Assembly (NCBI GenBank): GCA_947455435.1
Contig: CANGNZ010000002.1
Span: 1 to 57,988 of the forward strand
Source of the DNA: Microbacteriaceae bacterium
GTDB taxonomy: Bacteria > Actinomycetota > Actinomycetes > Actinomycetales > Microbacteriaceae
DNA: 57,988 bases
Direction of reading: 5' to 3'
Position numbers and translations under genes: made by a program. The notes under the pieces were generated by a model. It was given only the letters and a program-made list of their open reading frames with translations, searched no databases and was not told the origin of the DNA. How positions within the stretch are numbered: position 1 is the stretch's first letter; every line of letters starts with the position of its first letter. Of the stretch, positions 51,135-57,988 are shown piece by piece.

Positions 51135-54100
51135 ATGACTGAGAAAAACGAAACCTTTGTGCACCTTCACGTGCACACCGAGTACTCGATTCTCGACGGT
51201 GCGGCCAAAGTTAAGCCGCTCATTGACGCCGCTGTTGCCGATGGGCAGCCAGCCATCGCTATGACCGATCATGGCAACGTCCATGCCGCTTACGAGTTTT
51301 ACCACGCAGCTAAGAAGGCTGGCATCAAGCCAATCATCGGCATGGAGGCATATGTTGCCCCTCGAGTCCATCGCTCTGATCGCACGAGAACCTATTTTGG
51401 CGATCGAAGCCGAGACGATGTTTCATCGGGTGGCGCTTACACGCACATGACTTTGTTGGCGAGAACCACCGAGGGCATGTACAACCTTTTCAAGTTATCC
51501 TCGCTTGCCTACATGGAGGGCATGTTTTATAAGCCACGTATCGACCGTGAACTACTTCACAAATACGGCGCTGGTCTGATTGGAACCACCGGCTGCGTGT
51601 CTGGCGAAATCGCCACGTTGCTCAGGTTTGGGCGCTGGGATGACGCAGTAGAAACCGTGCTCGAAATGCAGCAGATTTTCGGCAAAGAAAACTATTACTG
51701 CGAATTGATGCGCCACGGCATCGAGATCGAAGAGCGCACCGAAGCTGAACTAATTCGCCTCGCTCGCGAAACCGGAATGCCTCTGCTGGCGACCAATGAC
51801 CTTCATTATGTTCACGAGCATGACGCTGAGTACCAAGAGGCCTTGCTCTGCGTTCAGTCGAACTCAACCCTTAACGATCCGGATCGCTTCAAGTTTGATG
51901 GATCCGGTTTTTACCTGAAGTCGGCAGTTCAAATGCGCGAGCTTTTCAAGGATTACCCTGAAGCTTGCGATAACACTCTCGCGATTGCCGATCGTTGCGA
52001 AGTTGAGTTCCCTAAGCGCGAACTGATGCCGAACTTCCCGGTGCCGGAGGGTGAGACCGAGGCCTCTTGGTTTGAGAATGAAGTCGCTCTAGGAATGGAG
52101 CGCCGCTTCCCAGATGGGATTCCCGAGGCTCAGGCTAAACAAGCCGCCTATGAGATCGCCATGATCAAGCAGATGGGCTTCCCGGGCTACTTTTTGGTGG
52201 TTGCCGACTTCATCGGTTGGGCGCGTAAACAAGGGATTCGTGTTGGGCCGGGCCGTGGCTCGGCAGCCGGTGCAATCGTCGCCTACGCTCTTGGCATCAC
52301 TGACCTTGACCCCGTTCGATACGGGCTGATCTTCGAGCGTTTCTTAAACCCAGACCGTGTTTCGCTACCCGATATCGATGTCGATTTCGACGATCGCCGC
52401 CGCGCCGAAGTAATTCGTTACGTCTACCAGAAGTACGGCGAAGACCGCGTCTCGCAGATCGGTACGTTCAACACCATCAAGGCGAAGGCTGCACTTAAAG
52501 ATGCGGCGAGAGTTCTTGGCTACCCGTACTCAATGGGTGAGAAGCTCACCAAGGCTTTCCCTCCACCCGTTCTCGGTCAGGAAATCACCCTTTCGGTACT
52601 CGAAGATCCAACCGATAAGCGCTTCCAGGAAACCAGCGACCTGCGCGAAATCATTGCGCAAGACCCCGACGCGCAGCGAGTTCTCGAGCTGGCAAAAGGT
52701 CTCGAAGGACTCAAGCGTTCGACCAGCGTTCACGCGGCAGGTGTGATCATATCTAAAGAGCCACTAATCGACGTTATCCCGCTGATGACGCGTGACGGCG
52801 AAGACGGCATGATCACGCAGTTCGACCAGCCGCCTCTCGAGAAGCTTGGCCTCTTGAAGATGGACTTTTTGGGCCTGCGAAACCTTACTGTCCTCGAAGA
52901 TGCGCTCGCGAACATCACGCTCAACGGCGATGAGGCTCCAGTGCTAGAGGAACTAGACCTAGATGCCGATGAAAAGACTTATAAGCTGCTTGGCGCCGGC
53001 GACACTTTGGGTGTGTTTCAGCTTGACGGTGGACCAATGCGTTCGTTGCTACGCCAGATGAAGCCAACCGGGTTCGATGACATCTCGGCTGCTATTGCAC
53101 TATATCGACCAGGGCCCATGGGTGTTGATGCGCACACAAACTACGCCAAGCGTAAAAATAAGCTTCAAGAAAATGTGCCGATTCACCCTACCCTCAAAGA
53201 ACCGCTATCCGAGATTCTCGACCTCACCTACGGTCTAATCGTTTACCAAGAGCAGGTAATGGCGGCAGCGCAAAAGGTTGCGAATTTCAGCCTGGGTCAA
53301 GCCGATGTCCTGCGTAAGGCGATGGGTAAGAAGGATGCAGCCGAGCTAGACAAACTTCGAGCGTCGTTCAGCGAAGGAATGCATGCCAATGGCTTCACAG
53401 AAGAAGCCGTGACGGCACTCTGGGACACCCTGCTACCATTCGCCGGGTACGCCTTTAACAAGGCACACAGCGCTTGCTACGGCGTAATTTCTTATTGGAC
53501 GGCCTACATGAAGGCCAACCACCCTGCAGAGTACATGGGTGCGCTACTCACCAGTGTTGGCGACTCTAAAGACAAGTTGGCAATCTATCTGAGCGAATGC
53601 CGCCGAATGGGCATCAAGGTTCTTTCGCCAGACGTGAACGAGTCCGGTGCCAGATTCACTGGTAAGGGCGATTCGATCCGCTTTGGAATGGCTGCCATCA
53701 AAGGTGTAGGTGAGGCGGTTGTTGAGGCAATTGTTGCCGCTCGCATAGAAAAAGGCGCGTTCACCTCTTTTGGTGACTTCTTGAAGAAGGTTCCGGCAAT
53801 CGTTTGCACGAAGCGAACCATCGAATCTTTGATTAAGTCAGGCGCATTCGACTCGTTGGGTCATACACGCCGTTCGCTGCACCAAATCTTTGAGTCTGCG
53901 GTCGATGCGCAGGCGAGTGTCAAGAAAAACGAAGCTACCGGACAGGTTGACCTGTTCGGTGACCTATTCGAAGATGACCCCATTCAGGTGGCCGTGCCAA
54001 AGGTCGACGAATGGAACAACAAAACCAAACTTGCTTACGAACGTGAAATGTTGGGTCTGTATGTCAGTGATCACCCGCTAAGTGGTCGTGAGTCTCAGCT

Positions 54101-54749
54101 CGCCAGCAATTCCGATTTTTCGATCGGTGTTTTTCTAGCCAAAGAAAAATCAGAAATTAAAGACGGCGAGACCGTTAGCCTGGCGGGCTTGATTACGGGT
54201 ATTCAAAACCGCATCGGAAAAAACTCTGGTAATCCTTACGCCAACGTGACCATCGAAGATTTTGACGGCGAAATCACGTTCATGCTTTCGGGTAAAAACT
54301 TTTCTGAGGTTGGGCCAACCATTAGCAACGACTTGGTGGTGAGCGTTCGCGGTCGAGTTAGCGAACGCGACGAAGGCAGAACAATTAATCTCTACAGCCT
54401 CTCGGTTTTGGAGGCTCCTGCCGACAACGAAAACCTGGTGCTCAAATTGCGTCTTGACGAAAAAGAGGCAACCAGAGGCGTCTTGCAAGCCCTCAACGGT
54501 GTTTTGGCATCGCATCCCGGCGACAGTGAGGTGGTCATTTACCTGACCGGTTCTGGCTCACCCAAGCCGTTTGCGCTACCGGTAAGAGTCAAGGTTTCAA
54601 ACGAACTTTTTGCCGAAATAAAGTTTTTGCTCGGCATGAACTGCATCATGACGGAGCAGGCTCTGCGCGAAGCTTTAGCTAAGAATGTCTCCGACACCAA
54701 CGAAGTTCCGCTGGTGGTAGAGCAGGCCACCCTTCTCGGCACCGACTAG
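51135..54749 (+). CDS. dnaE: DNA polymerase III alpha subunit
   Basis: A 1204-residue replicative polymerase. The N-terminal PHP domain (FVHLHVHTEYSILDG, AMTDHGNVHAAYEF) keeps its metal-binding His and Asp residues, so PHP proofreading as in mycobacterial DnaE1 is possible. The palm contains GPGRGSAAGAIVAYALGITD and LPDIDVDFDD with the catalytic acids. A tandem helix-hairpin-helix and an OB domain (VSLAGLITGIQNRI) follow. I start at ATG 51135, directly before the PHP domain; the frame is open back to 51057 inside the previous gene. The 3' end overlaps the antiparallel flavin reductase by 75 nt. Confidence 0.97.
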   Translation: MTEKNETFVHLHVHTEYSILDGAAKVKPLIDAAVADGQPAIAMTDHGNVHAAYEFYHAAKKAGIKPIIGMEAYVAPRVHRSDRTRTYFGDRSRDDVSSGGAYTHMTLLARTTEGMYNLFKLSSLAYMEGMFYKPRIDRELLHKYGAGLIGTTGCVSGEIATLLRFGRWDDAVETVLEMQQIFGKENYYCELMRHGIEIEERTEAELIRLARETGMPLLATNDLHYVHEHDAEYQEALLCVQSNSTLNDPDRFKFDGSGFYLKSAVQMRELFKDYPEACDNTLAIADRCEVEFPKRELMPNFPVPEGETEASWFENEVALGMERRFPDGIPEAQAKQAAYEIAMIKQMGFPGYFLVVADFIGWARKQGIRVGPGRGSAAGAIVAYALGITDLDPVRYGLIFERFLNPDRVSLPDIDVDFDDRRRAEVIRYVYQKYGEDRVSQIGTFNTIKAKAALKDAARVLGYPYSMGEKLTKAFPPPVLGQEITLSVLEDPTDKRFQETSDLREIIAQDPDAQRVLELAKGLEGLKRSTSVHAAGVIISKEPLIDVIPLMTRDGEDGMITQFDQPPLEKLGLLKMDFLGLRNLTVLEDALANITLNGDEAPVLEELDLDADEKTYKLLGAGDTLGVFQLDGGPMRSLLRQMKPTGFDDISAAIALYRPGPMGVDAHTNYAKRKNKLQENVPIHPTLKEPLSEILDLTYGLIVYQEQVMAAAQKVANFSLGQADVLRKAMGKKDAAELDKLRASFSEGMHANGFTEEAVTALWDTLLPFAGYAFNKAHSACYGVISYWTAYMKANHPAEYMGALLTSVGDSKDKLAIYLSECRRMGIKVLSPDVNESGARFTGKGDSIRFGMAAIKGVGEAVVEAIVAARIEKGAFTSFGDFLKKVPAIVCTKRTIESLIKSGAFDSLGHTRRSLHQIFESAVDAQASVKKNEATGQVDLFGDLFEDDPIQVAVPKVDEWNNKTKLAYEREMLGLYVSDHPLSGRESQLASNSDFSIGVFLAKEKSEIKDGETVSLAGLITGIQNRIGKNSGNPYANVTIEDFDGEITFMLSGKNFSEVGPTISNDLVVSVRGRVSERDEGRTINLYSLSVLEAPADNENLVLKLRLDEKEATRGVLQALNGVLASHPGDSEVVIYLTGSGSPKPFALPVRVKVSNELFAEIKFLLGMNCIMTEQALREALAKNVSDTNEVPLVVEQATLLGTD

Positions 54750-55181
54750 TCCTTCGATTACATCAACTATCACGACGGCGTTTGACTCGACGTCATGGAG
54801 TTCACGAATTTTCCCGATCAAAACGGTAGAGGCAGCGCTGAACACCGGCAAGCCGTGCGGGCCTGTTTTCCAGTCTTCAGCTTCGAAACGGTGTTCTTTT
54901 GGCCCAGCCAGTTTGCGTGCGAGCTCGACATCTTCTGCGCCTAACGTGTGCACGGCTACATAGCCACGCTGGCAGAGTGCGGCCCACGATGAAGCTCCGC
55001 GCGCAACATTGAAGGTCAGTAGCGGAGGCGTAGCGCCTAACGAGGTAACCGAGGTCGCGGTGAACCCAACCGGTCGTTTTTCAGAATCAAGCATGGTGAT
55101 TATGGCCACACCAGAGGCGTGTCTTCTGAAGGTCGCTTTTAGAGCCTCGGTTGGGTCGCTCTCAAGCGAAAAATTTGTCAT
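54675..55181 (-). CDS. Flavin reductase-like FMN-binding split-barrel protein
   Basis: A 168-residue protein of the flavin reductase domain family. The segment HASGVAIITM, then GFTATSVTSLGATPPLLTFNV and LLYHQRNFVGV near the C-terminus are characteristic. It probably reduces free flavin with NAD(P)H or serves as the reductase part of a two-component monooxygenase, but no oxygenase partner is nearby. I chose ATG 55181, where TAAACT ends 7 nt upstream (leaderless); the open frame extends to 55301 through hisD. Its last 24 codons and stop lie antisense to the end of dnaE. Confidence 0.86.
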   Translation of the reverse strand: MTNFSLESDPTEALKATFRRHASGVAIITMLDSEKRPVGFTATSVTSLGATPPLLTFNVARGASSWAALCQRGYVAVHTLGAEDVELARKLAGPKEHRFEAEDWKTGPHGLPVFSAASTVLIGKIRELHDVESNAVVIVDVIEGLVGAEKGGLLYHQRNFVGVGDILS

Positions 55182-55188
55182 GTCTACA

Positions 55189-55194
55189 AGTTTA
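55189..55194 (-). promoter_or_regulatory. -10 element (TAAACT) for leaderless flavin reductase mRNA
   Basis: Minus-strand TAAACT ends 7 nt before the ATG at 55181. No ribosome binding site lies between. Confidence 0.55.
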
Positions 55195-55221
55195 GAATTG
55201 CAATTGTTCGGAAGGCAGCAG

Positions 55222-56541
55222 ATGCGCATGATTGACCTTCGAGGCGAGGCCCTCGATTCACAAACAGTGAACCAGAGACTTCCTCGTGCGCTGCACAACA
55301 TCGACTCGGTGCTTGATTCGGTACTGCCCCTAATTCAAGACGTCAAGGTCAGGGGAGAAGCGGCAATCATCGAACTCGCCCAGCGCTTTGATGGGGTAGA
55401 TCCGAGGCCAATTCGAGTCTCGCAAACCGAACTCGACGAAGCGCTGGCCGGTTTGAGTCAAGGCCTTCGAGAGAGCATTGAACAAGCAATTTTGAGAGTG
55501 CGAAAGGTCGCCGAGGCGAACCTACCGCTCGACACTTCAACCGAACTCGGTGACGGTGCGGTTGTAGATCAACGTTGGCTCGCAGTCGACTCCGTTGGCC
55601 TCTATGTTCCGGGCGGCAAGGCGGTTTACCCATCGAGTGTGGTCATGAACGTTGTGCCGGCTCAGGTTGCCGGGGTTGCGCGTCTTGCCATGGTCACGCC
55701 GCCGCAGAGCGCATTCAACGGGCGCCCACACCCGACCGTCCTAGCAACAGCAGCCCTGCTTGGCTTAACCGAGGTTTATGCGATGGGAGGGCCGGCGGCC
55801 ATCGCTGCGCTCGCTCACGGCGTCCCGTCGATCGGGCTTGAACCAGTCGTTCTGATCACCGGGCCAGGTAACAACTTCGTGACCGCGGCTAAACGAGCGC
55901 TCAGGGGAGTCGTTGGTATCGACTCAGAGGCCGGTGCCACCGAGATCATGGTGGTGGCCGATGAATCGGCAAATCCAGCCTTTGTGGCGGCCGATTTGAT
56001 TAGCCAGGCCGAGCATGACGAGTCGGCGGCGGCAGTCCTGGTAACCGACTCTGAATCATTATTAGCTGCGGTTCGCGTCGCCCTTGCTGAGCAACAGTCA
56101 AAAGCGCGGCACCGCGAACGCATAGAGGCAGCTCTTTTAGGTCAACAATCCGCTCTTGTGTTGGTTGATAACCTCGATGACGCATTTGCCGTAGCAAATG
56201 CCTACGCAACCGAACACCTTGAACTTCATGTAGCCGACATAGCAGAAGCCTTGGCAAAGATTCGCAACGCGGGAGCCATTTTCGCCGGTGAGTTTTCGCC
56301 GGTCAGTCTGGGCGACTACATGGCTGGCTCGAACCATGTTCTGCCAACCTCGCTGCAAGCAAAATTCGGCTCCGGTTTGGGTGTTCACAGCTTCCTGCGG
56401 GCTCAACAAATCATTCGCTACACCGAGTCCGGGTTGGCGCAAATTGGCGCCAAGATTGACCTCCTGGCGACTGAAGAAGGCCTGCCTGCACACGGCACTG
56501 CGGTAATGATTCGCGCCAGCGAACACCGACACGCCGAATAA
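55222..56541 (+). CDS. hisD: Histidinol dehydrogenase
   Basis: A 439-residue zinc enzyme that oxidises histidinol to histidine in two NAD-dependent steps. Diagnostic segments are YVPGGKAVYPSSVVMNVVPA, GPGNNFVTAAKRAL, GIDSEAGATEIMVVAD, SQAEHDESAAAVLVT (zinc and catalytic residues), TEHLELH and GSNHVLPT. GGAAGG at 55210-55215 precedes ATG 55222; the second ATG at 55228 is also possible. The frame back to 55009 is antisense to the flavin reductase and rejected. No other his gene is in the window, although hisC and hisB often follow in Actinobacteria. Confidence 0.95.
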   Translation: MRMIDLRGEALDSQTVNQRLPRALHNIDSVLDSVLPLIQDVKVRGEAAIIELAQRFDGVDPRPIRVSQTELDEALAGLSQGLRESIEQAILRVRKVAEANLPLDTSTELGDGAVVDQRWLAVDSVGLYVPGGKAVYPSSVVMNVVPAQVAGVARLAMVTPPQSAFNGRPHPTVLATAALLGLTEVYAMGGPAAIAALAHGVPSIGLEPVVLITGPGNNFVTAAKRALRGVVGIDSEAGATEIMVVADESANPAFVAADLISQAEHDESAAAVLVTDSESLLAAVRVALAEQQSKARHRERIEAALLGQQSALVLVDNLDDAFAVANAYATEHLELHVADIAEALAKIRNAGAIFAGEFSPVSLGDYMAGSNHVLPTSLQAKFGSGLGVHSFLRAQQIIRYTESGLAQIGAKIDLLATEEGLPAHGTAVMIRASEHRHAE

Positions 56542-56570
56542 AAGCCAAATTTGCAAAAAAGCACCCTAAA

Positions 56571-56616
56571 CCACAAGATATAGGGACTACAACACCAAAA
56601 TAACCCACATGTAGGG
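56571..56616. promoter_or_regulatory. Two NrdR boxes upstream of nrdR-nrdJ
   Basis: CACAAGATATAGGG (56572-56585) and ACCCACATGTAGGG (56603-56616) share right halves TATAGGG/TGTAGGG and have centres 31 bp apart, three helical turns. In reverse the first reads CCCTATATCTTGTG, close to actinobacterial NrdR boxes as I remember them. NrdR binds paired boxes with this spacing, so autoregulation with the reductase gene is likely. Confidence 0.7.
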
Positions 56617-56653
56617 CTTTGATGTTGTCGTCACGTGATGAAGGGAGCTCAGA

Positions 56654-57118
56654 ATGCACTGTCCATTCTGTAAAAACCCTGACTCGCGGGTAACCGATTC
56701 GAGAACCTCCGACGACGGATCATCGATCCGTCGTAGGCGCCAGTGCCCCGAATGCGGCATGCGGTTCAGCACCTCTGAAACCGCATCGCTCACCGTGGTC
56801 AAGCGAAGTGGAGTCATCGAGCCATTTAGCCGAAGCAAAATCGTGAATGGTGTGCGAAAGGCCTGCCAGGGCAGACCGGTTGAAGAAGCCGATCTAGCGT
56901 TGCTTGCCCAGACCGTAGAAAATACGGTCCGCGCCACTGGAGCGTCACAGATCGAGGCGAACGAAATCGGTTTAGCAATACTCGAACCGCTTCGAAAGCT
57001 GGATGAAGTCGCGTTTATGCGCTTCGCCAGTGTCTACCAGGGTTGGGAATCACTGGACGACTTCGAGGCGGCCATCAATGTTTTGCGAGCAAGCAACGAA
57101 ACCTCAGCAGATTTTTAG
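56654..57118 (+). CDS. nrdR: Transcriptional repressor NrdR
   Basis: A 154-residue repressor of ribonucleotide reductase genes. A four-Cys zinc ribbon ([16 protein letters not shown] ... [10 protein letters not shown]) is followed by an ATP-cone domain ([20 protein letters not shown]) that senses ATP/dATP. AAGGGAG is 8 nt before the ATG. It is adjacent to a class II reductase, and paired NrdR boxes lie just upstream, so it probably controls its own operon. Confidence 0.97.
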   Translation: MHCPFCKNPDSRVTDSRTSDDGSSIRRRRQCPECGMRFSTSETASLTVVKRSGVIEPFSRSKIVNGVRKACQGRPVEEADLALLAQTVENTVRATGASQIEANEIGLAILEPLRKLDEVAFMRFASVYQGWESLDDFEAAINVLRASNETSADF

Positions 57119-57144
57119 AAAAGTAATCACGAAAGGCAAGAAAA

Positions 57145-57988
57145 ATGACTGATACGTCATCGTTCACCCAGCACAACACTGGGAACGGCGCGGGGCTAAC
57201 AATCAACCGCATTTACACCACACCCGGTGTACACCCCTATGATCTAGTCAACTGGGAGTACCGCGACGTTGTCCAGACGAACTGGAAGAACGGCGAGGTC
57301 ATCTTCGAGCAGCGTGGCGTCGAGTTCCCAGAGTTCTGGAGCATCAACGCTTCGACCATCGTGACCACTAAGTACTTCCGTGGCGCCGTTGGCACCCCTG
57401 AGCGCGAGTTCAGCCTTCGTCAGCTAATCGACCGGGTTGCCCTCACCTACACCCAGGCTGGCCGCGACCACGGTTACTTTGCAACCGAAGAAGACGCAAC
57501 CATCTTCGAGCACGAGCTAACTCACATGCTTTTGAACCAGATCTTTGCGTTCAACTCGCCAGTATGGTTCAACGTCGGTACCAAGAGCCCGCAGCAGGTT
57601 TCGGCTTGCTTCATTCTCTCGGTTGACGACTCGATGGACTCGATTCTGAACTGGTACCGCGAAGAGGGCCTAATCTTCAAGGGCGGCTCGGGCGCAGGTC
57701 TAAACCTTTCGCGCATCCGTTCGTCTAAGGAGCTTCTAAAGAACTCTGGCGGCTCGGCCTCAGGCCCTGTTTCGTTCATGCGCGGTGCAGATGCCTCTGC
57801 AGGAACCATCAAGTCTGGTGGTGCAACCCGTCGCGCAGCAAAGATGGTTGTTCTAGACATCGACCACCCAGACATCGAAGAATTCGTCGAGACCAAGGCC
57901 AGCGAAGAGAAGAAGATTCGCGTTCTCCGTGACGCAGGCTTCGACATGGAGCTCGGTGGCAAAGACATCAACTCTGTCCAGTACCAGA
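57145..57988 (+). CDS. nrdJ: Vitamin B12-dependent ribonucleotide reductase, 3' end outside window
   Basis: The frame is open to the last base; 281 codons are visible. ATG 57145 has GAAAGG 8 nt upstream. The visible part opens GLTINRIYTTPGVHPYDLVNWEYRD-like and contains FNSPVWFNVG, QVSACFILSVDDSMDSI, then GLIFKGGSGAGLNLSRIR and SGPVSFMRGADASAGTIKSG, typical of class II NrdJ in Actinobacteria (from memory, normally about 950 residues). It reduces ribonucleotides with adenosylcobalamin. It is 26 nt after nrdR, probably one operon under NrdR control. Confidence 0.93.
   Translation, partial: MTDTSSFTQHNTGNGAGLTINRIYTTPGVHPYDLVNWEYRDVVQTNWKNGEVIFEQRGVEFPEFWSINASTIVTTKYFRGAVGTPEREFSLRQLIDRVALTYTQAGRDHGYFATEEDATIFEHELTHMLLNQIFAFNSPVWFNVGTKSPQQVSACFILSVDDSMDSILNWYREEGLIFKGGSGAGLNLSRIRSSKELLKNSGGSASGPVSFMRGADASAGTIKSGGATRRAAKMVVLDIDHPDIEEFVETKASEEKKIRVLRDAGFDMELGGKDINSVQYQ

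Noticed and set aside
55009-55221. N-terminal extension of HisD
   Set aside because: It is antisense to the flavin reductase; ATG 55222 has a good ribosome binding site and gives the normal length.
1-57988. Mobile elements, prophage, CRISPR, restriction or toxin-antitoxin systems
   Set aside because: I looked for transposase-like motifs, spaced direct repeats and defence domains and found none. XerD is the chromosomal housekeeping recombinase by context; the XRE-DUF2975 pair lacks toxin features.

Overview
The window is a dense stretch of a streamlined, moderately GC-rich actinobacterial chromosome. Family content and gene order point to Microbacteriaceae, probably a small-genome freshwater lineage such as Rhodoluna/Aquiluna. 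That placement is inference from Der, MurE and DivIVA style, the absent ftsA, wag31-type DivIVA and TAnnnT promoters; no marker gene was compared. Almost every base is coding. Many neighbouring genes overlap by 1, 4, 8 or 11 nt, and no gene-free stretch exceeds 300 nt (the longest, 32298-32496, holds a terminator and the mraZ control region). I see no insertion sequence, prophage, CRISPR array or rRNA.

Layout. (1) 1-13.8 kb: one long forward block with a TPR protein (cut by the window edge), a HAD phosphatase, a 47-residue small protein, tlyA, nadK, recN, pyrG, a NUDIX hydrolase, xerD, a ParA-like ATPase, scpA, scpB, rluB, aroH, cmk and der, then tRNA-Pro(GGG). From memory this follows the M. 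tuberculosis Rv1691-Rv1713 order with several losses. (2) 13.9-16.3 kb: a PgsA-type phosphatidyltransferase, the FHA protein GarA/OdhI and two MerR regulators (FtsR/Rv1828 type and ResR/Rv1830 type). (3) 16.3-22.4 kb: a second ParA ATPase, pyruvate carboxylase, an orphan ESX-type MinD ATPase and peptide deformylase. (4) 22.4-23.7 kb: a visibly AT-richer island with an XRE regulator, a DUF2975 membrane protein and a divergent exported protein of unknown function. (5) 23.7-32.3 kb: acyl-CoA synthetase, ROK glucokinase, PlsC, type II DAHP synthase, a PASTA Ser/Thr kinase in the PknL position, its Rv2175c-like partner, a polyprenyl diphosphate synthase and a DUF3040 protein. (6) 32.5-49.7 kb: a complete division and cell wall (dcw) cluster, mraZ-rsmH-ftsL-ftsI-murE-murF-mraY-murD-ftsW-murG-murC-ftsQ-ftsZ-yggS-sepF-yggT-divIVA. 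(7) 49.7-58.0 kb: lspA, an RluD-type pseudouridine synthase, dnaE, a flavin reductase, hisD, nrdR and the start of a B12-dependent ribonucleotide reductase.

How it fits together. The window concentrates growth and division control. A PASTA kinase, an FHA phospho-reader (GarA) and a likely kinase substrate (Rv2175c-like) sit near the division regulator FtsR and its expected target ftsZ, which has a perfect 7-5-7 inverted repeat in its leader. The kinase juxtamembrane linker carries three tandem heptads, each with a Thr-x-x-Ile motif. Many promoters look leaderless: a TAnnnT element ends 5-9 nt before the start codon. Four of six convergent gene pairs share a 4-nt CTAA/TTAG stop overlap. nrdR is preceded by two NrdR boxes with centres 31 bp apart. 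I found no clear undescribed defence or biosynthetic system; the best candidates for new biology are the kinase linker repeats, the ftsZ leader element and the 22.4-23.7 kb island.
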